Numbered from the stretch's first letter, positions 1-12,365 are shown. The stretch: 64,000 bases of DNA from Crocodylus rhombifer (GCA_038503035.1 JAVSML010024587.1:62001-126000), one strand, 5' to 3'. Made by a program: numbers and translations. Notes: generated by a model from the letters alone, not told the origin.

Positions 1-366
1 GAGGCAGTGATTGCTCTTTCACCTTTTCCCTTGCTATTAACATTTTGAGATTTTGAATATTCTCTCATTCCACATCCAAATGTAGAGATGGGTATAACCC
101 AGCTGCCTGTTCAAGTTCAAGTCCTTATTATGTCACATTAGGGCAAGAAACCTGTACCTCAGGCTCTTGTACATTCACACCCCAAGTAAATCTCCTAACA
201 CCAGGTTTTGGGCTCTTCTGTAGAAGATCTGTCTTAATCTTTCCTACTTGATAATCATAATTAAATCATTACTGGACTAGACAGAGATTGACTCTATAAC
301 TTAGTGATTATGGCACTCACCTGGGTAAAACACATAAAAGTCCAAGCCCTTGCTCTACTACATGAT
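1..366. other. Unique AT-rich sequence
   Basis: No repeat, RNA gene or plausible exon is recognised. All frames are interrupted by frequent stops. Confidence 0.5.
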
Positions 367-650
367 TTCATAGACACCAGGGCTGGAAGGGACCTCGGAA
401 GATCATCGAGTCCAGCCCCCTGCCCCAGGGGCAGGAAGTCAGCTGAGGTCATAGGATCCCAGCAAGATAAGCATCCAATTTGCTCTTGAAGGTGTTCAGA
501 GTAGGTGCTTGAACCACCTCTGATGGCAGGCTGTTCCAGACCTTGGGAGCTCGGACAGTAAACAAATTCTTCCTTATGTCCAGCCTGAAACGATCTCACA
601 GGAGTTTATAACAGTTCGACCTCGTCATCCCTTGGGGCACTCTGGAAGGA
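367..650 (-). mobile_element. CR1 LINE 3' end fragment, minus strand
   Basis: Read on the plus strand the segment opens with TTCATAGACACC followed by GGCTGGAAGGGACC and GAGTCCAGCCCCCTGCC. This is the reverse complement of the conserved CR1 3' untranslated end. The element is therefore 5'-truncated and its tail lies at the left edge. Reading frames across it (for example a 101-codon one on the minus strand) have no reverse-transcriptase motif and are not genes. The inner boundary near 650 is approximate because homology fades. Confidence 0.85.
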
Positions 651-2732
651 AAGAGCTGGAGCAGGGAAAGTGACCCCAAAAGATACTCATCTGGAAAGTG
701 GAAGAATGGAGAGTAGCAACTAGAAACTAGCTCTCAAACATTTTAGGTGGTCCCTAACCACTAGGCAAATAACTGTTCTGGAATTAATCCTTCTTCACCA
801 GAATTCTTGACCCAATAACACTTTTTTCAACTAAAATATCTCAAAACTGGCATGTTCCCATAAAAAAAACAGTAGATCAGCATGTTCCGATGACAAGCAT
901 GCTGTTAGAATATTCCCAACTAGCTCTACTTGCTAAACCCAAATCAGGCCGACACGAACAATACCAGAGATAGTCTCCTACTGTTCTCTGTCTTGTTCAA
1001 GACTTATCAGGGTAAGATGCCTGCAAGCCAAAGCGTGTAGCTAGTTTTACCAGAAGAATGTGTGCTGTGGGCATTTTTATTTCAGATCGTCTTCCGGACA
1101 GCAAGAACAGCTCAAGAAACACCAACTGGACATCTTTTTACCTTCTGTAATCATCAATTCTGTATTCATTTCCTTCAAAGTCCCTCTTTGGAGAAATTAT
1201 AGCTTTTCTAATGCTTTTGCCTCAACCTCTCAACTTTCTTCCCATAGTCATCTACTGCTTTATCATCAAGTAACTAAACAATGAATCACACATTGATTTT
1301 TTTTTCTTGATCTGAAAAGCTTAAGCAGCAGACTCCAATGTGGAACAGAGCAATTCCTGCAGGAAATCAGGTTATTTTATATGAATTTGGAGGGGGGGAA
1401 CCCTTCCTGGTACTTCTTCTATTTAAAATTCCTTGTTATTGAGTCACCTGCTTGAAAAGCAGTGTTTACATTCAATCACAAAGTATTTGAGACTGTATGT
1501 TAAGCTGAACAATCAGGATGATTTAAGCCTCTTTTTTTCATAACCACGTACAAAATATTATTTAGCAGAACAGGAATACTTGGGTGATTTCAATCACTTA
1601 AGATCTGCATGATTTTTCCTCTGTATGGGTAGGAATAAACACACACTCAGCTCCACCCACACACTTTCAGCCAAATGTAGAAAAGCTGAGAATGATTTCA
1701 GCATGGATGTTAGTTCCTAGAAAAAGTGCTTCCTGGTCTGAAAAGCAGCCCAGCAAGGGAATTACAGTTGCAAAGACAAAATTGTTCAGCCTGCCTGGAT
1801 CTGTGAGGTTTTAAAAACTAAATATAAATTTTTTAAAAAGTTATTTCTTATGAATCACTTTCTGCAAAGGAGCTTCTTTAAAAATTCAGCCTCCAGTACT
1901 GCTTTTTAATGTCTCTGAGACACCGAATGATTTAACAAGGCTGAAGTGAGGGTATGTTTTTACTGTGGCTTATAGGGCTGGCAGAGTACAATCCTGTTCT
2001 CATTAGAGAGAAGCAGGAAATAGAACATGAGCTTTGAACAACACTCCCTTCTTGCTCTCCTTCTCCAGACTCTAGAGAAGTTTTGATCTAGGTCCAAAGC
2101 TAAATCTGAACTTCACAGCTACAGCCTATATTGGACTCCAACCAGATACCCCAATCTAATCACCATCACTCTTTGAGGAAAAACTGAATTCAATTCATAC
2201 TACATTATAGATTCTCCTTCTTCTACTTTGCCAGTGTTTGAGGACTTTTGGTCTATAAGCTAGAGATGGCTGAATTATCTCCTGCAGTAAGTACTTAGTA
2301 CAAATATATCTCCTGATTTCTTTTATTGTTTGTGAACAACTGTGTTTTGTATAGTCTGAATAAACAGTATTAATTCTCTGGGTTGCTTGCACACTTTTTA
2401 CTTCCACTATTATTTGTTCCTTGCTACTAGTAGTGTGTCATAGGACACTCAGGTCATACGGTATTTTTTCCCCTTCCTGGCTGGGTCATGTACTTTTTAT
2501 GTAATGAATAATGCTTAGCAAAAAGCTTATGCATGTGTGATGAAGAGTTTGGTATGACAAGAAGCCACTCTCCAGACATATATGGAAATAAAATACCTGT
2601 TCGGCCAAATGTTTGTCAAAAGCAAACAAGGAGACACCAACACTGTTTTCACTTAACGGTGATTCAGACTTCCTACCAACTCCATTTTTATGGTATCCAG
2701 GGTATTAATGAGGAGAAAAGTATGACCTAGAA
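651..2732. other. Unique sequence, no feature seen
   Basis: AT-rich DNA without recognisable repeats, exons or RNA genes. The short ORFs here have no start context, splice-site framing or recognisable motif. Confidence 0.5.
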
Positions 2733-2994
2733 CAGGGGTGCTCAACTCCCAGCCTTTGGATCAGATGCAGACCCAAGACCCATGGGGAGCTCTGAGGGCG
2801 AGACAGCATAGCCCTGAATGCTAGATTGGGTGTGTGGGGCTGGGGCAGAGCAAGGTGGGATCTGGGCAGATGGGGCCCAATCCAGATGCATGAGGCAGGA
2901 TCTAGGTGCATGGGGCTGGATCTGGGCACCAGTCCAAGAGATCTGGTCTCATGCCACTCATCCAACCTGTAGGGTCAAAGTATGAGCACCACTA
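2733..2994. mobile_element. hAT-like MITE (CAGGGGTGCTCA end)
   Basis: A GC-rich 262-bp block begins CAGGGGTGCTCAACTC and ends TATGAGCACCACTA, so the ends are an imperfect inverted pair (CAGGGGTGCTCA against TAGTGGTGCTCA). Flanking octamers ACCTAGAA and GCCCAGGA match at only five of eight positions, as expected for an old 8-bp duplication. There is no transposase reading frame, so it is non-autonomous. A related copy lies at 38594-39000. Confidence 0.65.
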
Positions 2995-4190
2995 GCCCAG
3001 GAGAAAGGTGGCAAATGTGATCCGTTGCATAAGTTAGAGCATTTTGGGAACCTCATATAATTTATGAGCACCTTAAAGCACCTTACAGACTTCTTTGTGA
3101 ACCACAGCCAAGAATTTTAAGAGCACAGGGCAATTAGCAACAATCCCTCTATCACTCTATGCTAAATCATGAGTGAATGGAGAAGAACAATAAATAGGGT
3201 TTTGTGTTTCTTTCTTGTGCTTTTTTCTTTTCAATTGTATGAGGGGGGAGACAAAAGCATTTACTTTGTCACACATTTAGAAAATATATAAAATCTAGTA
3301 TGTTCTCTTGGGCTCTGCAAGTAATTTAAAGATATATTCTTATAATATAAACTGCTTAACAATAACAAAATATTAACAGTCAATTACTATGTAAAAAATG
3401 TATAGTGTTGCATCCAAATGGAATGTATCATTGTAAGGTGGGAAGTGAGGGGATATAAGGCTATACTTGCACTCTCCTACTTTCAAGGAATTTCAGAAGT
3501 AGCCATTTCATCTCCCTTTTAGCACCTGTGTTGTGCTGACATAGAGGCACTGGAATCTGGCCCTTTATCTTTAAACATATCATGTCTACAGAATGCCTTT
3601 AAATTTCTATTGCATAAGCTCCTTAAGCAGTGCCAATATGTAGACCCTTATCCTCAGTCACAGATAAAATCCTTCTCAGAGCTGTTTTCCATCATTCTGC
3701 TTGGAGCATTGAAATAAAGGGAAAAGGTTAACAATTAAAATCAGCTAAGCCACCCATGCAGCAGGCTAGGTAAATCTGTGATTTGATGACAAAGGCACAA
3801 AGCAAACTAACTTCCACCTGGAAGCCGAAAAGTTAGAATGATGGAAGGAAAAAGAAAGCGCAAACAAGTAGGCCAGATTTTCGGAAAGGTATCCAAACAA
3901 CAGATTTTCATACTTCGGAGCAGCTGACAGCTTCCATTGTGTCTATGACCAGAGTTCCAAAAGAGCTCATTACCAACACTTCAGAGAATCTGGCTCTTAT
4001 CTTGATGCCCAAATGTGCCCACCAGCTGAGCCCTTATGAAAAACTGCAGCCATAACAAATATGAGGCTCTCTTAATCCATGTGATTGGACAGCTATAGTA
4101 CCATCTTGGATCGAATAGTCAAGTATGTTGACAGTATTTTTGATTACAACATTCTGTACTTCATATATCATGAGAAACACAGGCAGACTT
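2995..4190. other. Unique AT-rich sequence
   Basis: No repeat or gene recognised. The segment is AT-rich with stop-dense frames and one short G run near 3242. Confidence 0.5.
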
Positions 4191-4835
4191 GGACTTTTAG
4201 GAAAGGGGGGGGCAGGAGATGAGACTGGTATTGCAGAATTTCCCTCTGGACACAGCAAAAAGGGAAGCCCACTCGATGCTGCTGCCCCTGGCTCCTTGCT
4301 CCAGCCCAATGAGCAGCTGCAGGCTGTGCCCAGTTCAGCCAGGGACAGCAGCAGTGGCAGGACCCCCCACTTCCAGCACCCACTACCTGCACAGACCCCC
4401 GGGTGTCCCCCACTGGCTGGGAGCAGGTAGTGGGAAGTGTGGGGAATGGCCACTGATGCTGCCATCCCTAGCCTAGCCTAAGCATAGCTGTTCCTCACAA
4501 TTGGAGTGTCCTGACCAGTGGGGGAAACCTGGGGGAGGGGACAGAAAATGGGGACCCACCCACTGCCACTGAGCCCAGTTACCTGTGCAACTCCTCCCAG
4601 CAGCCCCAGCTGGAGTGGGGGCACAAGAGGCTTGGGGTTTCCCCAGTTCCTGTGAGCCAGGTGATGGGTAGTGGGTCCAATCTTCTTCACCTGCTCCCTG
4701 GTTGGTTCCCCAGGTATCTCCTTCCAGCCATGCCTCAACTCCACAGAGGACTAAGATGTCTGTGGCTGCTGGGAACTGGAACTGCCAGCAGGTAGACTAC
4801 ATTGTACGGCTGAGTCACTGCGCCTCCCTGGATCT
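4191..4835. repeat. GC-rich block, probable non-autonomous DNA transposon
   Basis: Composition changes abruptly from AT-rich to GC-rich at about 4200 and back at about 4830. The texture (glycine/proline-rich frames on both strands, CAGCCCC and CTGGGG words) matches the interiors of the hAT-like elements elsewhere in the window. I could not find convincing inverted ends or a target duplication, so the class is inferred from texture alone. The overlapping ORFs of 81-143 codons on both strands reflect GC content and have no conserved motif. Confidence 0.4.
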
Positions 4836-5814
4836 ACCTCTTATGAGCAAGGAAATCACGGAATTCTTTTAAGATCTGCCAGGTTGATGAAAGCCCTCCC
4901 CCCCTATTCCCTCCCACGTAGACAAAATAAATAAATGTCGTTTCTAAATTGCTTGGAGGAATAGAAATGCACAGTACAGGAAGCCAAACCCTAATCATCT
5001 GTGCCAATGCAGAAGACTTTCTAATGTGGAATGAATTGAAGTCAGTCTTATTAAAGAAACATCAGTGTTCGTACCAATTTCTTCTCAATGTGGGGATGTT
5101 AAACTAATATTTATCACCCAGTTATGGAGCCTCAGGAATCTGAGAATGTTTTCACCTCTGCTGGGATAAGTTATACACTCTTCCTGAATGCCAATTTTCA
5201 CCTGTTTGACTCAGGACTGTGAAAGAATAGCATGTTCTGACTTAAAACGAACTACTGAGGGACTGAACAAAAAATGGTCTCTTTAAAATCAGCCACTTGC
5301 TGTAGGAAGTTGAAACTTTAGGACCTGTGCAACGAATGACTTACCACTAATGGATAATATAGATGTGCTTGTAGCAAAGATGATTTTTATGAGGTATATT
5401 GATAGGTATATGCAGTTGTCCATACTTAAGAAGTTAACAAAAATTGTTTGCAGTACATCAAAGGTGTGTGAATTTGCCAGTCTAAAACTTACAGCAAGGT
5501 TAGATGTGCAGGACTAATACGATCTCTGGTTTTGGCAATCCCCACGTCTAAAATATAAACAGTTCCTTGGAATGAAAGATACAGGTGAAGTTTGTTAAGA
5601 TGTCACATTACAATACAAATCAATAAAAAAAAAAAATTAATGGGCACAGTTAGTTGGAATTGCCTCTTGCCAAGTCACCTAGTTTTAAGTTATAAAAAGC
5701 CTGATTTTGTATATTTTAAGGGACTTGTGTTATATTCCATTTGGTTGCAGCACTATTTTTTTTAAATAAATTAGTTGACTATTAATCTTTTATTATTATT
5801 TAAACATTTTATGT
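4836..5814. other. Unique AT-rich sequence
   Basis: No gene or repeat recognised beyond short A/T runs such as the poly-A stretch near 5625. Confidence 0.5.
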
Positions 5815-6328
5815 GCTATACCTTGATTTTAGCAAGACTTCTGATATGATCTCCAGAAACGTTCTCACAAGCAAGCTAAGGCAGTACGGGTTGGTGAAAG
5901 GACTGTAAGGTGGATAAGGAACAGGCTGAATCATCAGGCTCAGAGGGTAGTAATCAATGGCTCTATGTCTAGTTGGCAGCCAGTCTCAAGTGGAGTGCCC
6001 TAGGGGACGGTCCTGGGGACGATTTTGCGCAATATCTTCCTTAAAACCTGGAAGACGGTGTTGAGTGCACCCTCAGCAAGTTTGCAGCTTGGAGGGAGTA
6101 GTAGATACACTGGAGCATGAGGTTAGAATTCAGAGAGACGTCAAAAAATTGGAGAATTGGACCAAAAGAAAACTCATAAGATTCAATAATAACGAGTGCA
6201 AAGTCCTGCACTTACAGCAGAACAGTTCCATGTACCAGTACAGACTGAGTACTACTAGCTAAGCAGCAGCTCTGTGGAGAAGGACCTGAGGGTTACAGTG
6301 GACAATAAGATGAAATCAAGCCAACAGT

Positions 6329-6580
6329 GGGCATGTCTACAAGTGCGCTGTAACATGTAGTAGCTTATTTTACTGACCATTAAAGTGTCACATAAAATTG
6401 TGCAATTAGGCTAATGCGCAGTAAAATAGGCTACTGCACATTAAGCACCACTTAAAAATGTGCACATTCAGTACTGCTCATTAGGGAAGCTTAATGTGCA
6501 TTTATTTAGTACCTCACATTGTAGGTACTAAATTTAATGTGCATTAGGGAAAGTGCATTAATGCATGTGTAGGTGTGCCT
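6329..6580. mobile_element. PIF/Harbinger-like (Chompy-type) MITE in CR1
   Basis: The 252-bp insertion begins GGGCATGTCTACAAGTGCG and ends CATGTGTAGGTGTGCCT, which are imperfect inverted repeats. It is flanked by the trinucleotide AGT on both sides (6326-6328 and 6581-6583). Comparison with the uninterrupted CR1 at 44650 (GCCAACAGTGCATCCTTG) shows that exactly this segment is extra. The ends resemble the Chompy MITEs known from crocodilians. The interior carries GTAGGTACTAAAT and TTAATGTGCATT words shared with 21960-22130 and 57843-58004. It has no coding capacity. Confidence 0.85.
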
Positions 6581-6836
6581 AGTATGCCCTTGTTGTTAAG
6601 AAAGCTAGTGGCATACTCAGCTGCATTAGTAGGAGTGTTACGAACAGACTGAGGGAAATTATTCTTTCCCTCTGTTCAGCACTGGTGAGGCCACAGTTGG
6701 AGTACCATGTCCAGTTTTGGGCCCCTCATTACAGAAAAAGTGCACAGATTGGAGAGATTTCAGCAGAGGGCAACAAAAATGGTTAGGGGACTGGTCATGT
6801 GACGTATGAAAAGAGGCTGAGGGAACTGGGCTTATT

Positions 6837-7135
6837 AGGCACCCATACACGTGCCGGATGTCTGCTCTGATGTGCTAATTAGTACGCATCGGAGAAGACT
6901 TTATTAATCGAGTCTGCTGAAGTGTGTTAATTAATGCACTCCAGCAGCCTCCATGTCACATCTATTCAGCATCTTCCCACTTCAAAATGGTGGTGGGGAC
7001 ATTGAACTAAAGCCTGTCAAATGCTGAATACACGTGACACTGTAGGTGTTTTAATTAGAGTGGCTCTCAGAGCAGCATTCTCCTCCCCACCCCACCCCCC
7101 CTGCCTGCCACCCCAGAGTAGGTGTACAGATGCTA
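6837..7135. mobile_element. Harbinger-like MITE in CR1, ATT duplication
   Basis: The second insertion in the CR1 runs from AGGCACCCATACACGTG to GGTGTACAGATGCTA, with inverted ends. It is flanked by ATT at 6834-6836 and 7136-7138. Removing it restores CTTATTTAGTCTGGAG, matching the CR1 copy at 44890 (CTTATTTAGTTTAGGG). The interior has TTAATTAGAGTGG and a C-rich patch that also occur near 33060 and 61260, so it belongs to a dispersed family. It is non-coding. Confidence 0.8.
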
Positions 7136-7515
7136 ATTTAGTCTGGAGAAGAGAAGACTGAGGGGGAATTTAATAGCAGCCTTTAACTACCTGAACGATG
7201 GTTATAAAGAGGATGGAGCTAGACTGTTCTCAGTGGTGGCAGATGACAGAACAAGGAGCAATGGTCTCAAGTTGCGGCAAGGGAATTTTCGGTTAGATAT
7301 TAGGATGAACTTTTTCACTAGGAGAGTAATAAAACACTGGAACAAGTCACCCAGAGAGGTGGTGGAGTCTCCATCCTTGGAGGTTTTTAAGACTTGGCTA
7401 GACAAAGCCTTGGCTAGGATGATCTAGTGGGGGATGGTCCTGCTTTGAGCAGGGGGGTAGACAAAATAGCCTTCTGGGGTCCCTTTTAGCCCTGGTTTTC
7501 TATGATTCTATGAAT

Positions 7516-8361
7516 ATAAATTTAAATTAAATGCAAAGCTCAGGAAAACATACTGCATTTTATGTATTTTTTAAAAGATATAATATAGAGCTTTTTTATT
7601 CTTTCCCTCAAAACATAAAAAACCCTTCACAGATTTATTGCAGTTTTCCCTCCTACTGAACAGGTACAGTACATTGGGGGACTTTCAAGACTTCCAAGTG
7701 CATCATGGGAGATATAGTCCAACTTGGGATATGAACCCACAGAGGAAAATAGGACATGTGTAACAGAACTATAGGTCCCATGAGGCCATGCAATGCCTCA
7801 GGCAGACACATTTAACAAAAATAATACTTTGTCTCCCCACCACAACTTCTGAATGAAAACAAAGGCCCACAAACAAACAAACAACACATTCCAATTACTG
7901 ATGAACTCTAATAACTCTAAAAAAGAGACCACCTGCACAGTCATATCTAGCTATCTATGCACACCAGCTCACTCTTTCTCACTCAAAACAAAAGGAGAAA
8001 GCATGCATGTGAAAGATGGGGATGGGTGTGGGGACACAGAGAATATAATGGAGTTAGGGGAGTCAGAAGATGAATTCCCTTAATTTTCTGACCTGCAGGA
8101 ATTTTCCAAGGGATACCCCTTCAGACTTTTCACATTTAATTTTTCATTGCCTCTTCACTCCTGCCTAAAGCGTCCCTAGATTTGCCTCACTGATAATGAG
8201 TAGGAACACCTATGCATTCAAACAGTCTTGGTGAGGTTCAGTGTGCTCCACCGCAACACAGCAGGGAAGATCAAGTACTTCAGAAGCATGCATAGCTGAT
8301 TTCAGTTTTCATCTAACTTATTCCCTCGGAACTTAGCTTGCTCAGTAGTCTACCCTGACCC
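7516..8361. other. Unique AT-rich sequence
   Basis: No repeat or gene recognised. The 76-codon frame at 7853-8083 is low-complexity (Asn/Lys/Thr-rich) and has no supporting signal. Confidence 0.5.
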
Positions 8362-8364
8362 TAA

Positions 8365-8675
8365 AGCTTTATCTACACCATGGCAGCAGTGTATCCCAAC
8401 CAGGATACTCCAAATATGCCCCAACTACATGCTCCCAGGCTTCAAACCTGAAAATATGCTAACTAGGCCACTCCTTAGGAGTGCCCCAGCACTTACCCTC
8501 AAGAAATGAAGTCTGAAGAATGGTTGCCGAGGTGTGCTTCAGGCAAGGATAACAGGTGCATTTAGGTATTTGGAGTGTGTCAGAGGGAGTAGATGAAAGT
8601 GCCTAGGGCAAATACATGGGGATTTTTGGGAACAGCTGGGCTGGAACGCACTGCCCTTGGGCTGCAGACATACCT
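8365..8675. mobile_element. PIF/Harbinger-like MITE, TAA duplication
   Basis: The 311-bp element begins AGCTTTATCTACACCATGG and ends CTGCAGACATACCT, whose reverse complement is AGGTATGTCTGCAG. It is flanked by TAA at 8362-8364 and 8676-8678. A 3-bp TWA duplication is the hallmark of the PIF/Harbinger superfamily. No reading frame of note is present. Confidence 0.65.
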
Positions 8676-8678
8676 TAA

Positions 8679-9655
8679 ATGACCACATGTAGCAAGCCAC
8701 TGCTAACTTCAGCTTTTCTGACCTGCTTCTTTCTCCTCTTCTACTCTCCGGTCTCTGTCCTACAGGTACCCTCTTTTCACTATCTGCTATTGCTGGGTTC
8801 CTTCTAACTCTCGGGTAACTTCTATTCTTATTTGTCCTTCTCTTTAGGCCTAAGCTCTTTATTTCATGGCTTTATCTCATGCTAAGGAAAGGGAGGGTAT
8901 TATTCCTATTTATTTCTTTCACTTCAACCTCCAGTCGTAAGGCCAGCTATGCATTCACTCTTGTTCTTCTGGCTTTGCTCATGATTGCCTGATTCTTTGG
9001 TTTCTTGAGTCACGCAGGTGACTCCTGAGAAGCAGAGGAGTGCAGCTACCCATTCATGCCTCATCTTTTTCTGCACTGAACCCAGTTACTCTCTGCATGA
9101 ACTGATCAGTCTAAAATGCTAGCAGATATGCTCAGACTTGCAGAAGCAATTGCCTCTTTGAGAAAAGCTTGCTTCAATGGGCAATTGGGACCATTAATAT
9201 AACATTACACTGTGGGACTAGCTGACCCAATTAGCAGTTTCGGCAATGGAGGCTGCCTCAGAATGATCTGGCTCAGATTCATGTTTGAAACGACAAGTCT
9301 GACACACAGAGTGAAGGTCAACTGAGACAGAGCCCAGTATATTGGAAGCCTATGTATCTCTCACAGTTTAGGGTCATAAACGCTTATCAAAATGGATTAG
9401 ACATTTGCAAAGGTTGTAAGATTTTTTTTTTCCAAAATTATTACCCATTAAAATGTTGCCTCCAAAACAGAAATATCCTTGGCAAACATATATAAACATT
9501 TTCCTCTTAGAAACAAGAAATAAAAATGGCCTTATCATTCTGTTCATCACTCTGTCAAAATATGTTTTCCTCCTATGATGTAACCAGGTTTTCCAGATGT
9601 ATTAGGCACCCAGGTATCCCTTGTGAACACTGATGGCTAGGTATTCAAAACACAT
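8679..9655. other. Unique sequence
   Basis: No repeat or gene recognised. The segment is pyrimidine-rich near 8700-8870 and otherwise AT-rich. Confidence 0.5.
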
Positions 9656-9897
9656 GGGCTGCATTCAGATGAGCGTGGCTATGCGGTATGTGGCTCCACA
9701 AGCATGTCTGTTGCCATATGCTGCACATTCGACTGTTCTCCACACTGCAAGAAGCAGTGGAGGGGGTGATTTTTACCCCTGGGTAGCTAGAGATCAAAAA
9801 ACCCATGCAAAAGAAAGCAGTACAGTGCCATGGGGACAGCATTCAACACTCAAAACCAGAGCCTGGCTGGCTGAAGCCACGCTCCAGCTGCTGATAA
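9656..9897 (+). mobile_element. MITE fragment, same family as 25194-25516
   Basis: The segment opens GGGCTGCATTCAGATGAGCG and contains CAGAGCCTGGCTGGCTGAAG followed by CTCCAGCTGCTG. The same order of words occurs in the element at 25194 (GATGTGTCCAGATGAGC, then AGAGCCTGGCCAGCC and CTCCAGCTGCTG). The right end is missing, so this copy is truncated. The 65- and 90-codon frames are incidental. Confidence 0.6.
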
Positions 9898-10392
9898 GAA
9901 CCTAATAAAAAATACTCTTTTGAAAAGCTGGCACCATTTTTGGTGTCTGGTGATTTTAAAAAAAAACTAGCCCAATTTTGCCTGGTAAAAAGTCGAACCT
10001 ATGATCTTAATTACTCGGTTTGAAGTAATCGATCTCAATGACTACTCTTTCGGGCCTGCCATGAACGACTATCCTGAAACCCACCAGACTCTCTGGTTTA
10101 CAGCTCTTTTTTAAAGTGTCCTTTCTCATTTGAAGTTAGGCATTCTTGAGCAAATGAATGAGAACACAGTCCTTTAAAAGAGCTACAAAAATGGATGACA
10201 AAATGTTAGTAACTTGAGGTAGCTCTGGACAGTTCATTATGCAACTTCCTGCGCACAGGATTTTCAGATTTAATCTATTAGATAAAAGGCTGTCTGACTT
10301 TTTTTTTAATGGACTTTTGCAAGTGAAACTTGTGCAGCAACAGCTGCTGCCTCAAATGCTGCTATCAATTGTTGTACAAACACCATCTGATG

Positions 10393-10439
<47 letters not shown>

Positions 10440-10869
10440 TTTGTATATATATTTTTAATCTTTCAATTTGTTCTTTGCCAGGTCCCTTGACACTGTGATA
10501 TGCCAGGAAATAAGCTTAAAATGTTTAACTTCAGAAATAACTTCTCTCACTGAAATCTCCTTTAGGAAAAGCTACATTGACACAATGAAACAGGTTTATA
10601 GAATGAGAGAGAGAGATTGATTTGCCCCTAAAAACCTTTCTTTCTACAAAGAGAACCACAGAGATGCCCTGTAATTTCTAGAACTTTGTACTCCAACATA
10701 TTCTAATGAAACACTCATGGCCCCATCAAATGCAATCAATTATTTGAATTCAACCTTTACATTAAAAAGAAAAAAGCCTAGAGATTGTAAAATGGAATTT
10801 GACTGATTTCTTTGCAAGGAAACCCTATGTCATAAAAATGTCCTTTCTCTAATCAAAATATCACCTGAA
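9898..10869. other. Unique AT-rich sequence with a (TA)n tract
   Basis: There are no transposon signatures apart from the TA microsatellite. The region leads into a candidate conserved noncoding element and may be part of the same regulatory neighbourhood. Confidence 0.4.
10394..10436. repeat. (TA)n microsatellite
   Basis: About 21 uninterrupted TA dinucleotides, followed by a TTTTTGTATATATATTTTTAA tail. Perfect TA arrays of this length are usually polymorphic and can extrude as cruciforms. Confidence 0.97.
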
Positions 10870-11460
10870 TGAAGTCATCATGTTTAGCCTGATTGCATTT
10901 TTTCTCCATATATGTGCAGCTGCATTTGCCTCTCCATAAATGTCATTTGATTATGAGAAAATAAACAGGAAAGGACTCAAAGGGAGTCAGTACAGGGCCT
11001 GCTTGTTTACCTGCCGCAGCTTTCTTAGCTGAAGAACAAATGTCATGCAAATGGTGCACCAGCAATGAGCTGCCAATCACAGAAGCTTGGCATTCATGAT
11101 GATTTGCTAAATCATTTAAAGAGACATGCTTTACTAAATGAAAAAATATCAGCGGCAAGGGCCTGTGTTTAAACACGGGGCTGAGTTATTATCCCAGTAG
11201 GCTAGAATGAAATGAAGACATCTTCCAATTAAAGCTTGCAGATGAACCCAGACAAACCCCCCTTTTTTCATAAAGACAGGCAGATTATGATTGGGAGAGA
11301 ACAGCGACAGAGGCTTTCATTACAAGCTGATTATGGTGATATAATTCCCAGCGCTGTGTGTCTGCGGGCCCAACTTCACATTTGAAGGTTTTTAATATAA
11401 TTTCCTTAGGGTGAAATGCTGAAGATTTATTAAACTTTATGAAGGGCTTACAGATCCAAT
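10870..11460. promoter_or_regulatory. Candidate conserved noncoding element / enhancer
   Basis: A repeat-free stretch whose word content resembles vertebrate developmental enhancers. It holds a perfect POU octamer ATGCAAAT at 11045-11052, a forkhead core TGTTTAC at 11004-11010, and AT-rich homeodomain-type cores such as CTGATTATGGTGATATAATT around 11330. Short GC-rich islands alternate with these (for example around 11350-11370). Motif matches alone are weak evidence. The claim rests on their clustering in mobile-element-free DNA and remains inference without an alignment. No ORF here looks coding. Confidence 0.4.
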
Positions 11461-11517
11461 TTAAGAGGACATATCATAGGGCAAAACTGACAGACGATAA
11501 AATACATTCCAAGTTTA

Positions 11518-11562
11518 AAAAAAGAAAGAAAAAAAGAGAAAGAGAAAGAGAAAGAAAGTTTA
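11518..11562 (+). repeat. Purine (GAAA/GA)n tract
   Basis: About 45 bases of A and G only, with repeating GAAA and GAGAAA units. Confidence 0.9.
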
Positions 11563-11889
11563 GGGCAAGAAACTCTTTTAAATTGGCTTTTATTTTTGGT
11601 TAAACCGAAATCCGTTATTCCCCAAGATCTGGCAGAATTAAATTATGCTAGGGTTTGAGCAACGTTTATTAAAAACAAAAATATTTGGGGCCCTAGCCCT
11701 TTATTGCAAGAGGGGGAAACAGTTGACCAAAACCTCGTGAAGGTTTTTCTTTTAAACATTATTCACATCATTATTATCAGCAGTTTTCTTTTGAACATTA
11801 TTAAGAAAGGTTATATTTCTACCTTAAATACTCCTTGATGCCCTCTCTCCTTTTTGGTGTCATTTAGGCCACTGTACTGAGACAGATAC

Positions 11890-11960
11890 AAGTACACAAA
11901 CACACACATATATGTGTAATTACAAACACATGCATACAAACACACGCACGCACACACCAC
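11890..11960 (+). repeat. Imperfect (CA)n microsatellite
   Basis: CA-rich tract with interruptions (ACACACATATATGTG, CACACGCACGCACACAC). Confidence 0.85.
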
Positions 11961-12322
11961 AGTTGGTTTCCTAAGTTTAAATGTGCCGTATGTGTTGCCG
12001 CTTAAACAAACATGAACACGTTAAATAGCGTATTGCTACAATGATACCGCGAAGGCTGGAAATCATACCATTTAGTTTCAACATGTCTGTGTAATATGAG
12101 GTATTGTGGCTTGGGGGCGGGGGGTTGTATTTGGAAGGGGTTGGGGGTCTCAAGGATTTCTAAAGCAGCTGCCCTCCGTTTTTTAAAACAAGAAAGGGAA
12201 GAAAACCATGAATGACAACCCACCCAACACTCTTGATAAATTTTAAAATAACAAGGGAGCACGTGGAACCAAGGTGGGAAAAGCATTTTAGTAAAAGAAC
12301 CTAGTTTCTGGGGGCTGGAATC

Positions 12323-12333
12323 TGTCTGTGTGT

Positions 12334-12364
<31 letters not shown>
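12323..12364 (+). repeat. (TG)n followed by a 17-base G run
   Basis: A TG microsatellite from about 12327 runs directly into 17 consecutive G residues at 12348-12364. Such a run can form a G-quadruplex and its assembled length should be treated with caution. The glycine-rich frame across it is a consequence of the G run. Confidence 0.95.

Positions 12365-12365
<1 letters not shown>

Larger units (their letters stand above)
5815..7515 (+). mobile_element. CR1 LINE, 5'-truncated, interrupted by two MITEs
   Basis: The copy starts inside the reverse-transcriptase coding region. A degraded version of the catalytic block with the FSK signature is visible at about 5825, followed by text equivalent to [11 protein letters not shown] around 5970, then the C-terminal region (cannot be read in one frame) and the 3' untranslated tail ending TTTTCTATGATTCTATGA near 7515. 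Stops and frameshifts are frequent, so it is dead. Two MITEs (6329-6580 and 6837-7135) split it. Removing them restores collinearity with the CR1 at 44640-45250, which fixes the insertion order. Confidence 0.9.

Noticed and set aside
10394..12364. CRISPR-like or regulatory array from simple repeats
   Set aside because: The tracts are ordinary TA, GA, CA and TG microsatellites without spacers or conserved direct repeats.
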